From: Fodinibacter sp038330415
Lineage (GTDB): Bacteria > Actinomycetota > Actinomycetes > Actinomycetales > Dermatophilaceae
Direction: 5' to 3'
DNA: 26,410 bases
Assembly (NCBI GenBank): GCA_038330415.1
Contig: JBBQNZ010000047.1
Location: 1-26,410 of the forward strand
The position numbers and the translations under genes were made by a program. Positions 1-8,070 of this stretch are shown one piece after another; positions within the stretch are counted from its first letter, which is position 1, and every line of letters begins with the position of its first letter. The notes below the pieces were generated by a model. The model was given only the letters and a program-made list of their open reading frames with translations, was not told where the DNA came from and ran no database searches.

Positions 1-440
1 GTCCTCTCGCTCGTCCTTGCGATGGCCATGAAGGACGACCGGCTGGTGCGCAACCCGGCCGCGGGCGTGTCCCTCCCCCGTGTCAACGCGGCCGAGCGCA
101 TGTACCTGTCTCACCAACAGGTCCACCAGCTTGCTGACGCACGCGGGTCACACCGGCTCGTCGTGCTCTTTCTGGCCCACACGGGTGTGCGATTCGGCGA
201 GATGGCAGCGCTGCGTGTCTGTCGCCTCGATCTGATGCGTCGGCGGGCGATCATCGCCGAATCGGTGACGCTGGTGCGCGGCCTACAGACGTGGGGAACA
301 CCCAAGGGTCACGAGCGCCGCGAGGTGCCGATCCCCCGCTTCCTGGTCGATGACCTTGCCGAACACGTTGCCGGCCGCGAGCCCGGTGAGCTGGTGTTCA
401 CCGCCGTGAAGGGAGGCGCGCTGCGAGCCGTTGTGTACCC
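1..440 (+). pseudogene. Tyrosine recombinase (phage-type integrase) fragment, both ends missing
   Basis: The open frame enters from the left edge and resembles the middle of an actinobacterial phage integrase. The segment MKDDRLVRNPAAGVSLP is the usual linker between the core-binding and catalytic domains. HTGVRFGEMAALR is the box holding the first catalytic Arg of the R-H-R-Y set. A short beta-strand region ending KGGALR follows. After about position 440 the likeness stops. The frame runs on through a terminator and two tRNA genes, so the second Arg, the HxxR box and the catalytic Tyr are all absent. It cannot be an active recombinase. Its place beside a tRNA operon is where integrative elements commonly insert, so it is probably the relic of one. 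The N-terminus lies outside the window. Confidence 0.7.
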
Positions 441-469
441 AGGCCGAAATCGTCTCGCTGTCGGCGGGC

Positions 470-507
470 TCGAAAAACGCCAAACCCCTCGAAAAACGCC
501 AAACCCC
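470..507. repeat. 19-bp perfect tandem duplication
   Basis: The 19-bp unit tcgaaaaacgccaaacccc occurs twice back to back, at 470-488 and 489-507. The right copy supplies the 3' arm and U-tract of the tRNA operon terminator. The left copy touches the end of the integrase relic. It may be a footprint of insertion and excision (an att-like duplication) or a simple replication duplication. Confidence 0.85.
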
Positions 508-532
508 CTGGCTGACCAGGGGGTTCGGCGTT
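491..532 (-). terminator. Rho-independent terminator of the tRNA-Gln/tRNA-Glu operon
   Basis: On the minus strand a 17-bp stem, AACGCCGAACCCCCTGG against CCAGGGGGTTTGGCGTT, has one G-U pair, a TCAG loop and a TTTTT tail. It begins 2 nt after the 3' end of tRNA-Glu. This is one of only two U-tailed terminators I see in the window. Confidence 0.9.
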
Positions 533-533
533 G

Positions 534-606
534 TAGCCCCGACGGGATTCGAACCCGCGCTACCGCCTTGAGAGGGCGGCGTGCTAGGCCACTACACAAC
601 GGGGCC
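534..606 (-). tRNA. tRNA-Glu (anticodon CTC)
   Basis: A 73-nt cloverleaf on the minus strand. The acceptor stem is GGCCCCG against CGGGGCT with a G-U first pair and discriminator A. The anticodon loop is CTCTCAA (anticodon CTC, reads GAG) and the T arm is GCGGGTTCGAATCCCGT. CCA is not encoded. It is the second gene of a two-tRNA transcript after tRNA-Gln and is followed directly by a strong terminator. Confidence 0.97.
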
Positions 607-713
607 GTGACCTGTTTCCTACCGCTGCGACGCGGCGGGCAACGGAGAAGAACCTTACCGAACGGTGTGACTTTCTCCGAATCGCCCCCGGCCGGTAGGG
701 CCGAGGGCGAGAG

Positions 714-785
714 CTGGGGTACCAGGACTCGAACCTAGAACGGATGAACCAGAATCACCAGTGTTGCCAATTACACCATACCCCA
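714..785 (-). tRNA. tRNA-Gln (anticodon CTG)
   Basis: A 72-nt cloverleaf on the minus strand. The acceptor stem is TGGGGTA against TACCCCA with discriminator G. The anticodon stem is GGTGA/TCATC with loop TTCTGGT (anticodon CTG, reads CAG), and the T arm contains GGTTCGAGTCC. CCA is not encoded. The 5' end lies in the 14-bp palindrome TACCCCATGGGGTA. The 107-nt spacer to tRNA-Glu contains a weak inverted repeat (643-649 with 673-679). Confidence 0.97.
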
Positions 786-843
786 TGGGGTATGCCTTCA
801 GACTGTCCGCAAAGCGGCTGGTCGTCGGGCGAACCGAGGACTG

Positions 844-873
844 ATCCTACCGGGCGGCCTCCCCCGCACCCAA
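844..873 (-). promoter_or_regulatory. Candidate promoter of the tRNA operon
   Basis: On the minus strand TTGGGT (868-873) and TAGGAT (844-849) are separated by 18 nt and lie about 60 nt upstream of tRNA-Gln. They fit a housekeeping actinobacterial promoter. The site is downstream of gltX, so the tRNAs probably have their own promoter. Confidence 0.5.
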
Positions 874-890
874 ATCGCGGATGCCGGAAG

Positions 891-938
891 CCGTTGGTCA
901 GCGCAGCCGTTGGTCAGCGCAGCCGTTGGTCAGCGCAG
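891..938. repeat. Three exact tandem copies of a 16-bp unit
   Basis: The unit ccgttggtcagcgcag repeats without change at 891-906, 907-922 and 923-938, between the gltX stop codon and the tRNA promoter. The unit has no internal palindrome and no spacers, so it is neither a CRISPR nor an obvious hairpin terminator. The copy number is likely to vary between strains. Confidence 0.9.
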
Positions 939-960
939 CGGCCGGACGGCGCGTGGCGGG

Positions 961-2538
<1,578 letters not shown>

Positions 2539-2551
2539 GGTGGGCGACAGC

Positions 2552-3322
2552 CTAGTGACGCACGAAGGGGTTGCTGAGCACCCCGATGCCGTCGACCTCG
2601 ACCTCGACCCGCTGGCCCGACTCGACCAGGCCGACCCCGGCCGGGGTGCCGGTGAGGATGACGTCGCCGGGCAGCAGGGTGAACGCCTTGGAGGCGTGCG
2701 AGATGAGGGTGGCCACGTCGTGCACCATGTCGGACGTCGGGCCGTCCTGCACCACCCGGCCGTCGAGCGTGGTGGTGATGTGCTGGGCCGCCGGGTCGAG
2801 GTCGGTCTCGATCCACGGGCCGAGCGGGCAGAAGGTGTCGAAGCCCTTGGCGCGGGCCCACTGGCCGTCACCGCGCTGCAGGTCGCGGGCCGTCACGTCG
2901 TTGGCGACGGTGTAGCCGAACACGGCCGCGAGGGCGTCGTGCGGCTCGAGGTCCTTGGACAGCCGGCCGATCACGACGGCGAGCTCGCCCTCGTAGCCGA
3001 CCTCGGAGGTCTGCGGCGGCATGACGACCGGGTCGCCGGGGCCGACGACCGCGGTGTTGGGGATGAGGAACATCATCGGCTCGGCCGGGGTGTCGGTGCC
3101 CATCTCCTTGGCGTGGTCGGCGTAGTTGCGGCCGATGCCGATCACCTTGCTGCGTGGGATGACGGGCGCCAGCAGCCGCACGTCGTCGACCTCGTGCACG
3201 GTGCCGGTGAGCTCGATCCGCTGGTAGAGCGGGTCTCCCGTGATCTCGGCGATCTTCTCGCCCGTGCCGTCGACCAGCCCGTAGGCCGGGTCGTCACCCG
3301 TCGTGAACCTCGCGATGCGCAT
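2552..3322 (-). CDS. Fumarylacetoacetate hydrolase family protein
   Basis: A 256-aa member of the FAH superfamily, which are metal-dependent hydrolases, decarboxylases or isomerases acting on beta-diketo acids. The N-terminal cap (1-55) is followed by IGIGRNYADHAKE (61-73). The metal-binding acidic set includes E111 and E113 in VGYEGELAVVIG and D142 in VANDVTARD. FDTFCPLGPW (161-170) and GDVILTGTPAGVG (near 220-232) are characteristic of the bacterial YcgM-like group. Bacterial relatives include acylpyruvate hydrolases and oxaloacetate decarboxylases, and the sequence alone does not choose between them. Placement just upstream of gltX is a common actinobacterial arrangement and says little about substrate. 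Only 22 nt separate it from the SGNH gene upstream. Confidence 0.92.
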   Translation of the reverse strand: MRIARFTTGDDPAYGLVDGTGEKIAEITGDPLYQRIELTGTVHEVDDVRLLAPVIPRSKVIGIGRNYADHAKEMGTDTPAEPMMFLIPNTAVVGPGDPVVMPPQTSEVGYEGELAVVIGRLSKDLEPHDALAAVFGYTVANDVTARDLQRGDGQWARAKGFDTFCPLGPWIETDLDPAAQHITTTLDGRVVQDGPTSDMVHDVATLISHASKAFTLLPGDVILTGTPAGVGLVESGQRVEVEVDGIGVLSNPFVRH

Positions 3323-3344
3323 GGGTTCCAGCCTAGGGCCGGGC

Positions 3345-4265
3345 TCAGAGCCGAGCGGCCACGACCCCGCTCATCACGGCATACCCAGTGTCGTTGGCGT
3401 GGATGTCGCCGAGCTGGCACATCCAGGTCCAGGCGCAGATGGTGGCGACGTTGGTCGGCACCGGCCCGCCCAGCGCGGGCACCGTCACCGGCGTGCTGTC
3501 GGTGCTGCGGAACGCGGTTGCCACGTCGGCGACGTCGGCCCCGACCGAGGCGGCCGACCCGGCGATGATGGCGTTGAGCGTCGCCTGGAGCTGCATCGAC
3601 TGCTGGGCCAGCGCCTGGCCCGCGGCTCCCGTGAGGTAGGCGGCGAGGAACGGGTTGTAGTAGTTCAGCACGATGATCCGCGCGCCCGGCGCGGCCGCGT
3701 GCAGCCGGGCCAGCACCCGCGGCAGGAGCCGCTGCACATCGCCCAGGCCCTGCTGGATGCAGGCCGCGTCGATGCCGAGGGGGTCGCGGCTCACGCAGCG
3801 CTGCACGTCGTTGGCGCCGATGTCGATGGTGACCAGTCGGGTGGTGCGACGGTGGTCGTGGAGGAACTCGAGCGCCTGCGCCAGCTGGGTGCCCTCGTCG
3901 TAGGCGCAGCGCCCCCCGCGGACCATCGTCACCACGGTCTCGCCGCTGCACGCGACGTTGACCAGCTTGGTCTTGGCCCTGTCGGCCCGAACGGCGTCGA
4001 GCACGCCCCCGACGTAGCCGCCGGTGAGGTCGTCACCCTGCCCCGGCTGGTAGCCGGCCGCCAGCGAGTCACCCAGGGCGACGTACCAGCCCGTGGCGCG
4101 GGAGGACCCGTGGGAGGACTTCCCGTGGGAGGACTCCCCGTGCGAGGACTCCCCGTGCGAGGAGGCCGAGCGGGCGGCGGCAGGAGCCGCCGCGGATGCC
4201 GCAGGTGCCGACAGGCCCCCGAGGGCGAGGACGGCGATGATGATGGCCCACCTGCGACGACGCAT
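3345..4265 (-). CDS. Secreted SGNH/GDSL-family lipase or esterase (copy 1)
   Basis: A 306-aa exported serine esterase of the SGNH fold. The ATG at 4265 has AAGGGAG 8 nt upstream, and the product starts with MRRRRW, a hydrophobic core and an ASAAA cleavage region, so a Sec signal peptide. Residues 36-53 are a low-complexity linker of SSHGE-type pentapeptides encoded by about four 15-bp tandem repeats (4101-4165). Catalytic blocks are GDSLAAGY (nucleophile Ser67), CSGET (107-111), GAND (150-153) and DIHANDTGY near the C-terminus (His289). Paired cysteines suggest disulfides, as in secreted actinomycete lipases. It is a tandem paralogue of the next gene, but freely secreted instead of lipid-anchored. 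The substrate is unknown. Confidence 0.9.
   Translation of the reverse strand: MRRRRWAIIIAVLALGGLSAPAASAAAPAAARSASSHGESSHGESSHGKSSHGSSRATGWYVALGDSLAAGYQPGQGDDLTGGYVGGVLDAVRADRAKTKLVNVACSGETVVTMVRGGRCAYDEGTQLAQALEFLHDHRRTTRLVTIDIGANDVQRCVSRDPLGIDAACIQQGLGDVQRLLPRVLARLHAAAPGARIIVLNYYNPFLAAYLTGAAGQALAQQSMQLQATLNAIIAGSAASVGADVADVATAFRSTDSTPVTVPALGGPVPTNVATICAWTWMCQLGDIHANDTGYAVMSGVVAARL
4101..4165. repeat. In-frame 15-bp tandem repeats in the SGNH hydrolase linker
   Basis: About four copies of a 15-bp unit (consensus gaggactccccgtgc, slightly degenerate) encode SSHGE-like pentapeptides between the signal peptide and the catalytic domain. The repeat length keeps the frame, so copy-number change would only alter linker length. 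Confidence 0.85.
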
Positions 4266-4396
4266 GTTGTTGCTCCCTTGCGAGGGCGGCACCGTTGCCG
4301 CGCCCGGCCGACTCTAGGTGGTGGCCCGGACAAGGGGAAGAGCCGTCGAACCGGTCATCGCGCGCCGAGGGCCGGCAGCAGCTCGCCCCGACGGGG

Positions 4397-5305
4397 TCAG
4401 GAGACGCCGGCCTGCTCGGCCGCCTTGGCGAGCACCCGGGCCACCGTGGCCGCACCCTCGTCGGTGAGGTGGATGTCGGCGGCGGTGCAGATGTTGGTGA
4501 GGGTGCAGATCTTCGCGGCGTTCTCGGGCACCTTCCGGCCGTTGATCGTCGTCGGGGTGGTGTCGTTCGTCGAGAACGCCTCGTCGAGCCCGACGAAGGT
4601 GGTGCCGGTGGACTTCGCCGCGGACTCGATGGCGGCGCTCAGCCCGGTGTAGGCCTTGGCGGCCGCGTCGACCCCCTTGACCGGCTGGTCGAGCGCCTTC
4701 GCGGCCAGCCACGGGTTGTAGTAGCCCAGCACCAGCACCGGCACGTCGGGCCCGGCCGCCGTGCGCAGCCGCTTCAGGATCGCGGGGAGGTTCTTCTTCA
4801 CCGTCGCGACACCCGAGCTGACGCAGGCGGTGTCGATCTGCGCCCCGCCCCGCACGCAGCGCAGCAGGTCGTTCCCGCCGATGTCGATGGTGACCAGCGC
4901 GACGTCCTGACCGTCCTTGAGCAGCTTCTCGGCCTGCTCGAGCTGGCTGCCGGCGGCGAAGTCGCACTTACCACCCTTGACGAGCGAGGTCGTCGTCTCG
5001 CCGCTGCAGCCGAGGTTCTCCAGGGTCAGCGCGCCGCCGCCTGCCTCCAGCCGGCCGGCGGTGAGCGCCGGGTAGGCGGTGTCGCGCAGTTCGGCTCCCC
5101 CGGGCTGGTACCCCGCGGCGAGCGAGTCACCCAGCGCCACGTAGAGGCCACCTCCGCTCGACGCGCTCGGCGACGGCGAGGCGGTGGCGCTCGCGGAGGC
5201 CGACGGCCGCGCCGCGCTCGACGCGGCGGGCTCGGGGTCGCCGCCGCACGCTGTGAGGGCGAGGGCCACCCCGACGGCGGTGGCGAGCGGGACGGTCCTG
5301 CGCAT
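4397..5305 (-). CDS. SGNH/GDSL-family hydrolase lipoprotein (copy 2)
   Basis: A 302-aa serine esterase. The ATG at 5305 gives MRRTVPLATA, a short hydrophobic stretch and the lipobox LTAC with Cys20, so the mature protein should be lipid-anchored to the outer face of the membrane. A Ser/Ala/Pro-rich tether (25-50) precedes the catalytic domain. The motifs are ALGDSLAAGYQPG (Ser61), CSGET, GGND, and DIHLTDEG near the end. It shares the SLAAGYQPG block, the cysteine pattern and the C-x4/5-C pair before the catalytic His with the adjacent gene, so the two look like an old tandem duplication. The 131-nt gap between them holds only a short CCCCG/CGGGG hairpin without a U-tract. The substrate is unknown. 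Confidence 0.9.
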   Translation of the reverse strand: MRRTVPLATAVGVALALTACGGDPEPAASSAARPSASASATASPSPSASSGGGLYVALGDSLAAGYQPGGAELRDTAYPALTAGRLEAGGGALTLENLGCSGETTTSLVKGGKCDFAAGSQLEQAEKLLKDGQDVALVTIDIGGNDLLRCVRGGAQIDTACVSSGVATVKKNLPAILKRLRTAAGPDVPVLVLGYYNPWLAAKALDQPVKGVDAAAKAYTGLSAAIESAAKSTGTTFVGLDEAFSTNDTTPTTINGRKVPENAAKICTLTNICTAADIHLTDEGAATVARVLAKAAEQAGVS

Positions 5306-5502
5306 GGCGGTGGCCTTCGTGAAGAGGGGCGTCGGGGTGGGACCGGACGTCGACACCCCATCGTCCTTCACGACGAACGGGACCGGTCCGTGGGTTCCCG
5401 CCCCGCCACGCCGGATGCCGGGTGGCCAGGATCTCCCCCACCACGAGCGCCGCCCTCACTACCGTTGCTGGTGATGCATCTGCCGAGGATCAGGAGCGCG
5501 TC

Positions 5503-5873
5503 GTGTCCTTCAGCCAGGCCGTCAGCAGCGTCTTGCTCAACAAGTACGCCACCTTCTCCGGACGTGCCCGACGCAGCGAGTACTGGTGGTGGTACCTCTT
5601 CATCTCCCTCGTCGGCATCGTCGCCAACATCATCGACCGGGCCGCTGGGCTCACCTACAGCGACCTCACCGCGGGTGGCTCGCCACCATCACCGGCATCG
5701 TGTTCCTCATCCCCACGCTCGCCGTCGCCGTACGACGCCTGCACGACACCGGCCGCACCGGCTGGTGGCTGCTCATCGGGCTGATCCCCCTCATCGGGTG
5801 GATCGTCCTGTTCATCTTCTTCGTCAGCGACAGCGAGAACGACAACGAGTACGGCCCCTACCCCAAGGGGTGA
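5503..5873 (+). pseudogene. DUF805 family inner-membrane protein, interrupted by a frameshift
   Basis: The start is GTG at 5503 with AGGAG at 5492-5496. The first frame gives VSFSQAVSSVLLNKYATFSGRARRSEYWWWYLF, the standard start of DUF805 proteins, and a first membrane helix. Near 5673-5676 the family likeness moves to another frame. That frame continues WLATITGIVFLIPTLAV, then VRRLHDTGRTGWW, another helix, and ends NEYGPYPKG, the normal DUF805 tail, at the TGA at 5871. Adding one base in the GGG run at 5673-5675 restores a continuous 123-aa protein reading TAGWLATITG, which is the normal family length. Either a real single-base deletion or a sequencing error explains it. DUF805 function is not established. 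Confidence 0.85.
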
Positions 5874-5900
5874 GCGGTCGTGCGGAGGTACCGTGGTGCG

Positions 5901-6821
5901 GTGACCCTGCGCGCGATCCCCCGGCCCGAGTGGGAGGCCCTGGCGGCCGCCCACGAGGCCCGCGTCGACGCCGCCACGGCCGCCCACCGAGGGCGTCGTG
6001 CCGACGGCCGCGCCCACCCGGTCGAGGACTTCTTGTTCCGCTACTACAACAACTCGCCGGCCCGGCTGCGCCGGTGGCACCCCGGGGCGGGCGTCGCGCT
6101 CGAGGATGCCGCGCGTCTCCCCCGAGCGACGTGGACCCACTACCGGGTGGCCGGCGATGCGCTGGTGCTCGACGTCCGGGGCTTCCTCGCAGCCCGGGCA
6201 CACACCGTCGACTTCGTGCGGAACCTGTTGTCCGCGACGGTCTCCCGGCCTGCGCAGCTGGGCTGCTTCGGGCTGCACGAGTGGGCGATGGTGCACGGCA
6301 CCCCGGCCGACGACGTGCGGCACTCCGGCTGGCCGCTGCGGCTGGGCAGTGCCGGCACCGACGCCGTGGTGGAGCGGCACCGCATCCGCTGCTCGCACTT
6401 CGACGCGTACCGGTTCTTCACCGACACCGCGCGGCCGCGAAACGCGCTGCGCCCCACCCGCGACAGCCAGGTCGCGTTGGAGCAGCCGGGGTGCCTCCAC
6501 GCGGGCATGGACGTCTACAAGTGGGCGTTCAAGCTGACCCCCCTCGTGCCGAGCGGCCTGGTGGCCGACGCGTTCGACCTGGCGCGGGAGATCCGGGTGC
6601 TCGACATGCGGGCCTCACCGTACGACCTGCGTGACCTCGGGTACGCCCCCGTGCCGATCGAGACCCCTGAGGGCAAGGCGTCCTACCTCGAGCGGCAGCG
6701 CGCGTTCGCCGAGCGCTCGAACGCCCTGCGCCTCCGCCTGCTGGCCGTGCTCGACGCCGCCACCGTCCCGGGATCGACCAATAGGTCACTGCAGGGACAG
6801 GCGGCGGCGTCCCCCGAGTGA
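5901..6821 (+). CDS. Conserved actinobacterial protein, often annotated 3-methyladenine DNA glycosylase
   Basis: A 306-aa cytoplasmic protein, starting TLRAIPRPEWEALAAAHEARVDA, with HPVEDFLFRYYNNSPARLRRWHPG near residues 40-65 and KWAFKLTPLVPSGLVADAF in the second half. I recognise the family from actinobacterial genomes, where the DNA-glycosylase label is common. I see no helix-hairpin-helix or other glycosylase motif, so the activity is unproven. GTG at 5901 is chosen because the family begins MTLR-like. GGAGG at 5884 is 12 nt away, and GTG at 5880 is the alternative. The last residues (PGSTNRSLQGQ) are encoded by the left arm of a dispersed repeat, and the TGA lies in the right arm, so the natural C-terminus may have been replaced. 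Confidence 0.7.
   Translation: MTLRAIPRPEWEALAAAHEARVDAATAAHRGRRADGRAHPVEDFLFRYYNNSPARLRRWHPGAGVALEDAARLPRATWTHYRVAGDALVLDVRGFLAARAHTVDFVRNLLSATVSRPAQLGCFGLHEWAMVHGTPADDVRHSGWPLRLGSAGTDAVVERHRIRCSHFDAYRFFTDTARPRNALRPTRDSQVALEQPGCLHAGMDVYKWAFKLTPLVPSGLVADAFDLAREIRVLDMRASPYDLRDLGYAPVPIETPEGKASYLERQRAFAERSNALRLRLLAVLDAATVPGSTNRSLQGQAAASPE
6765..6798 (-). repeat. 34-bp dispersed element, copy A
   Basis: Minus-strand copy: GTCCC, TGCAG, core TGACCTATTGGTCGA, TCCC, GGGAC. The core contains GACC-TATT-GGTC and the ends are inverted (GTCCC/GGGAC). Confidence 0.95.
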
Positions 6822-6842
6822 CCTATTGGTCGATCCAGGGAC
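6809..6842 (+). repeat. 34-bp dispersed element, copy B
   Basis: GTCCC, CCGAG, core TGACCTATTGGTCGA, TCCA, GGGAC. It is inverted relative to copy A with a 10-nt gap and supplies the stop codon of the upstream plus-strand gene. Confidence 0.95.
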
Positions 6843-6852
6843 ACTCGGGGCC

Positions 6853-7507
6853 TCAGGGTGCCGCGGTGAACCAGCCGTCGGTGAGCAGCGGCACGACCGA
6901 CGACCCGTCGACCTCGGCCGCGATGGCGACGCCAGCGCCGAAACCGTTCTGCTCCAGCTCGATCCCACTCGCGCACCCCCGCAACTGAGCCAGTGCGCCG
7001 CCACGCACCGCCTCGGATGCCGTGCGCGCCGCCTCCGCCTCCGGGCTCACGCCAGGAGTCGGTCGGGCGGCGACGAACGCGGCGACGACGGCGCCGGCGC
7101 CCGACGGCGCCGGCGTTGCGCAGGCAGGCCGCGACGACCTCCACGCCGGCGTCGGCGAGCGCGGCGCAGATGGCAGACCCGTTCGGCGAGGGCAGCACGA
7201 GGCGCTCCACCGGGTCCGCAGTGAGGATGCTCGCGGGTGACAGGCTGATCTCGCCGGGACCGGCGGCCGTGCGCCCGACAGCACGCACGGCATCCAGGCG
7301 GGCTGCGAGGGCGACCCCGGAGCCGGCGTCCCACGGATGCGGTCGGACGGCCGTTCCGCGCTCGACGGCGATGGTGACCGACGTCGTGAAGGACAGCACG
7401 TCGACCACCACCACGGTGCGCACACCGCCGGCGACGAGCTCACGAGCGCCCCGGAGCCCCCAGTCCAGGCGCACGGCATACGGCGGCTGGCTCCACGGCG
7501 TCGACAC
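6853..7507 (-). pseudogene. 2-phosphosulfolactate phosphatase-like (ComB family) gene with internal deletion and frameshift
   Basis: From GTG at 7507 the first frame reads MSTPWSQPPYAVRLDWG, then VVVVDVLSFTTSVTIAV and LPSPNGSAICAAL, then VVAACLRNAGAV. All are typical of the ComB family (Mg-dependent, known from coenzyme M synthesis but common in bacteria with unknown roles). After RNAGAV the likeness jumps frame to GAGAVVAAFVAARPTPGVSPEAE and ends LDG-like with VPLLTDGWFTAAP at 6853. The usual segment between these parts (about 30 residues with a GERWPDGSLRP-like block) is missing. The junction lies in two 13-bp direct repeats, cgacggcgccggc at 7086-7098 and 7102-7114, consistent with slippage or recombination. 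It is probably inactive, though mis-assembly is possible. Confidence 0.75.
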
Positions 7508-7529
7508 GCCGGCCGACGCTACCGCCGGC

Positions 7530-7563
7530 GTCCCGGGTGTGACCTATTGGTCGACGTGGGGAC
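7530..7563 (+). repeat. 34-bp dispersed element, copy C
   Basis: GTCCC, GGGTG, core TGACCTATTGGTCGA, CGTG, GGGAC. It lies just upstream of the start of the phosphatase relic and is followed by a duplicate of the cimA 3' end. Confidence 0.95.
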
Positions 7564-7570
7564 GCACCGG

Positions 7571-7600
7571 GTCAGCGGGGGCGACGCCGGCGCGGACCAG
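7571..7600 (-). repeat. Duplicated 3' end of cimA
   Basis: Thirty bases match the last codons of cimA at 8069-8100 except for one G missing from a G6 run. Together with copy C they repeat copy E plus the cimA tail at an offset of exactly 500 bp. In the duplicate the cimA frame is lost and likeness ends abruptly at 7601. Confidence 0.85.
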
Positions 7601-7978
7601 GGGAATCAGGCACGCGACTCGGGCTTGCGCCTGGTAGGTCATCCACGCAGACGTCTGCTCGCAGTGCCACCCGTTCTCGAGTGATCGCAGCATCTACCAG
7701 GCGGTAGCCCACGCCACGTCGGTGAAGGCCCGCACACCGACGTCGGCCACCCGAAAGGCACGCCCGACCGTTCAGCTTCGCTGGGCCCGGATCTCGCAGT
7801 CTGCGCAAGGAGCGGAGCTGCGGGATGCCCTGGGCGAGCCGGTGGAGGGGTATGGCGGCGGGTCCCACCCTCTTCGTGGGCGCGCGACTGAGCGCTAGCG
7901 AAGGAGTGCGGACCGTCAACGGCCGCCCACGGCATCCCACCCGCGCAGCGGTCAGCCGGAGCGAGACCCAGCCCGGGC
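7601..7978. other. About 380 bp of orphan DNA between repeat copies
   Basis: I recognise no gene here. Open frames on both strands are arginine-rich and lack family motifs or ribosome binding sites. A 48-codon minus frame near 7700 runs into the duplicated cimA tail and ends inside element C, and I do not trust it. The stretch has small palindromes such as cgctagcg. It is bounded by the duplicated segment on one side and element D on the other, so it may be inserted or decayed DNA. Confidence 0.5.
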
Positions 7979-8012
7979 GTCCCTGGTGTGACCTATTGGT
8001 CGATCTGGGGAC
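7979..8012 (+). repeat. 34-bp dispersed element, copy D
   Basis: GTCCC, TGGTG, core TGACCTATTGGTCGA, TCTG, GGGAC. It is in direct orientation with copy E, 54 bp away start to start. Confidence 0.95.
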
Positions 8013-8032
8013 GAGCCACGAGCACGAAGGGC

Positions 8033-8066
8033 GTCCCTCCTGTGACCTATTGGTCGATGTGGGGAC
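8033..8066 (+). repeat. 34-bp dispersed element, copy E
   Basis: GTCCC, TCCTG, core TGACCTATTGGTCGA, TGTG, GGGAC. It ends 4 nt from the cimA stop codon and could form a weak hairpin past the end of cimA. Confidence 0.95.
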
Positions 8067-8070
8067 GCGG

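Larger units (their letters stand above)
6765..6842. terminator. Inverted pair of 34-bp elements forming a long stem between convergent genes
   Basis: Element A (6765-6798, minus) and element B (6809-6842, plus) face each other. Positions 6765-6790 pair with 6817-6842 over 26 bp with one mismatch, around a 26-nt loop. This sits at the end of the plus-strand glycosylase-like gene and just past the end of the minus-strand phosphatase relic. It could act as a bidirectional terminator. No U-tract follows, so the role is inferred. Confidence 0.6.

Noticed and set aside
440..738. Continuation of the integrase frame through the tRNA genes
   Set aside because: It crosses a terminator and two tRNA genes and loses all family likeness.
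891..938. 16-bp repeats as CRISPR
   Set aside because: Contiguous units with no spacers.
2539..2871. N-terminal extension of gltX upstream of 2538
   Set aside because: It would overlap the previous gene and lacks any synthetase likeness. The usual start lies 30 residues before the HIGH region.
4396..4397. U-less GC hairpin (CCCCG/CGGGG) just after the second SGNH gene as a terminator
   Set aside because: The stem is only about 4-5 bp with no U-tract, too weak to call in such GC-rich DNA.
6765..8066. 34-bp repeats as a CRISPR array or loxP-like recombination sites
   Set aside because: Spacings are irregular (10 nt to several hundred), orientation varies, no cas genes are present, and the conserved part is the core rather than two 13-bp arms around a variable spacer.
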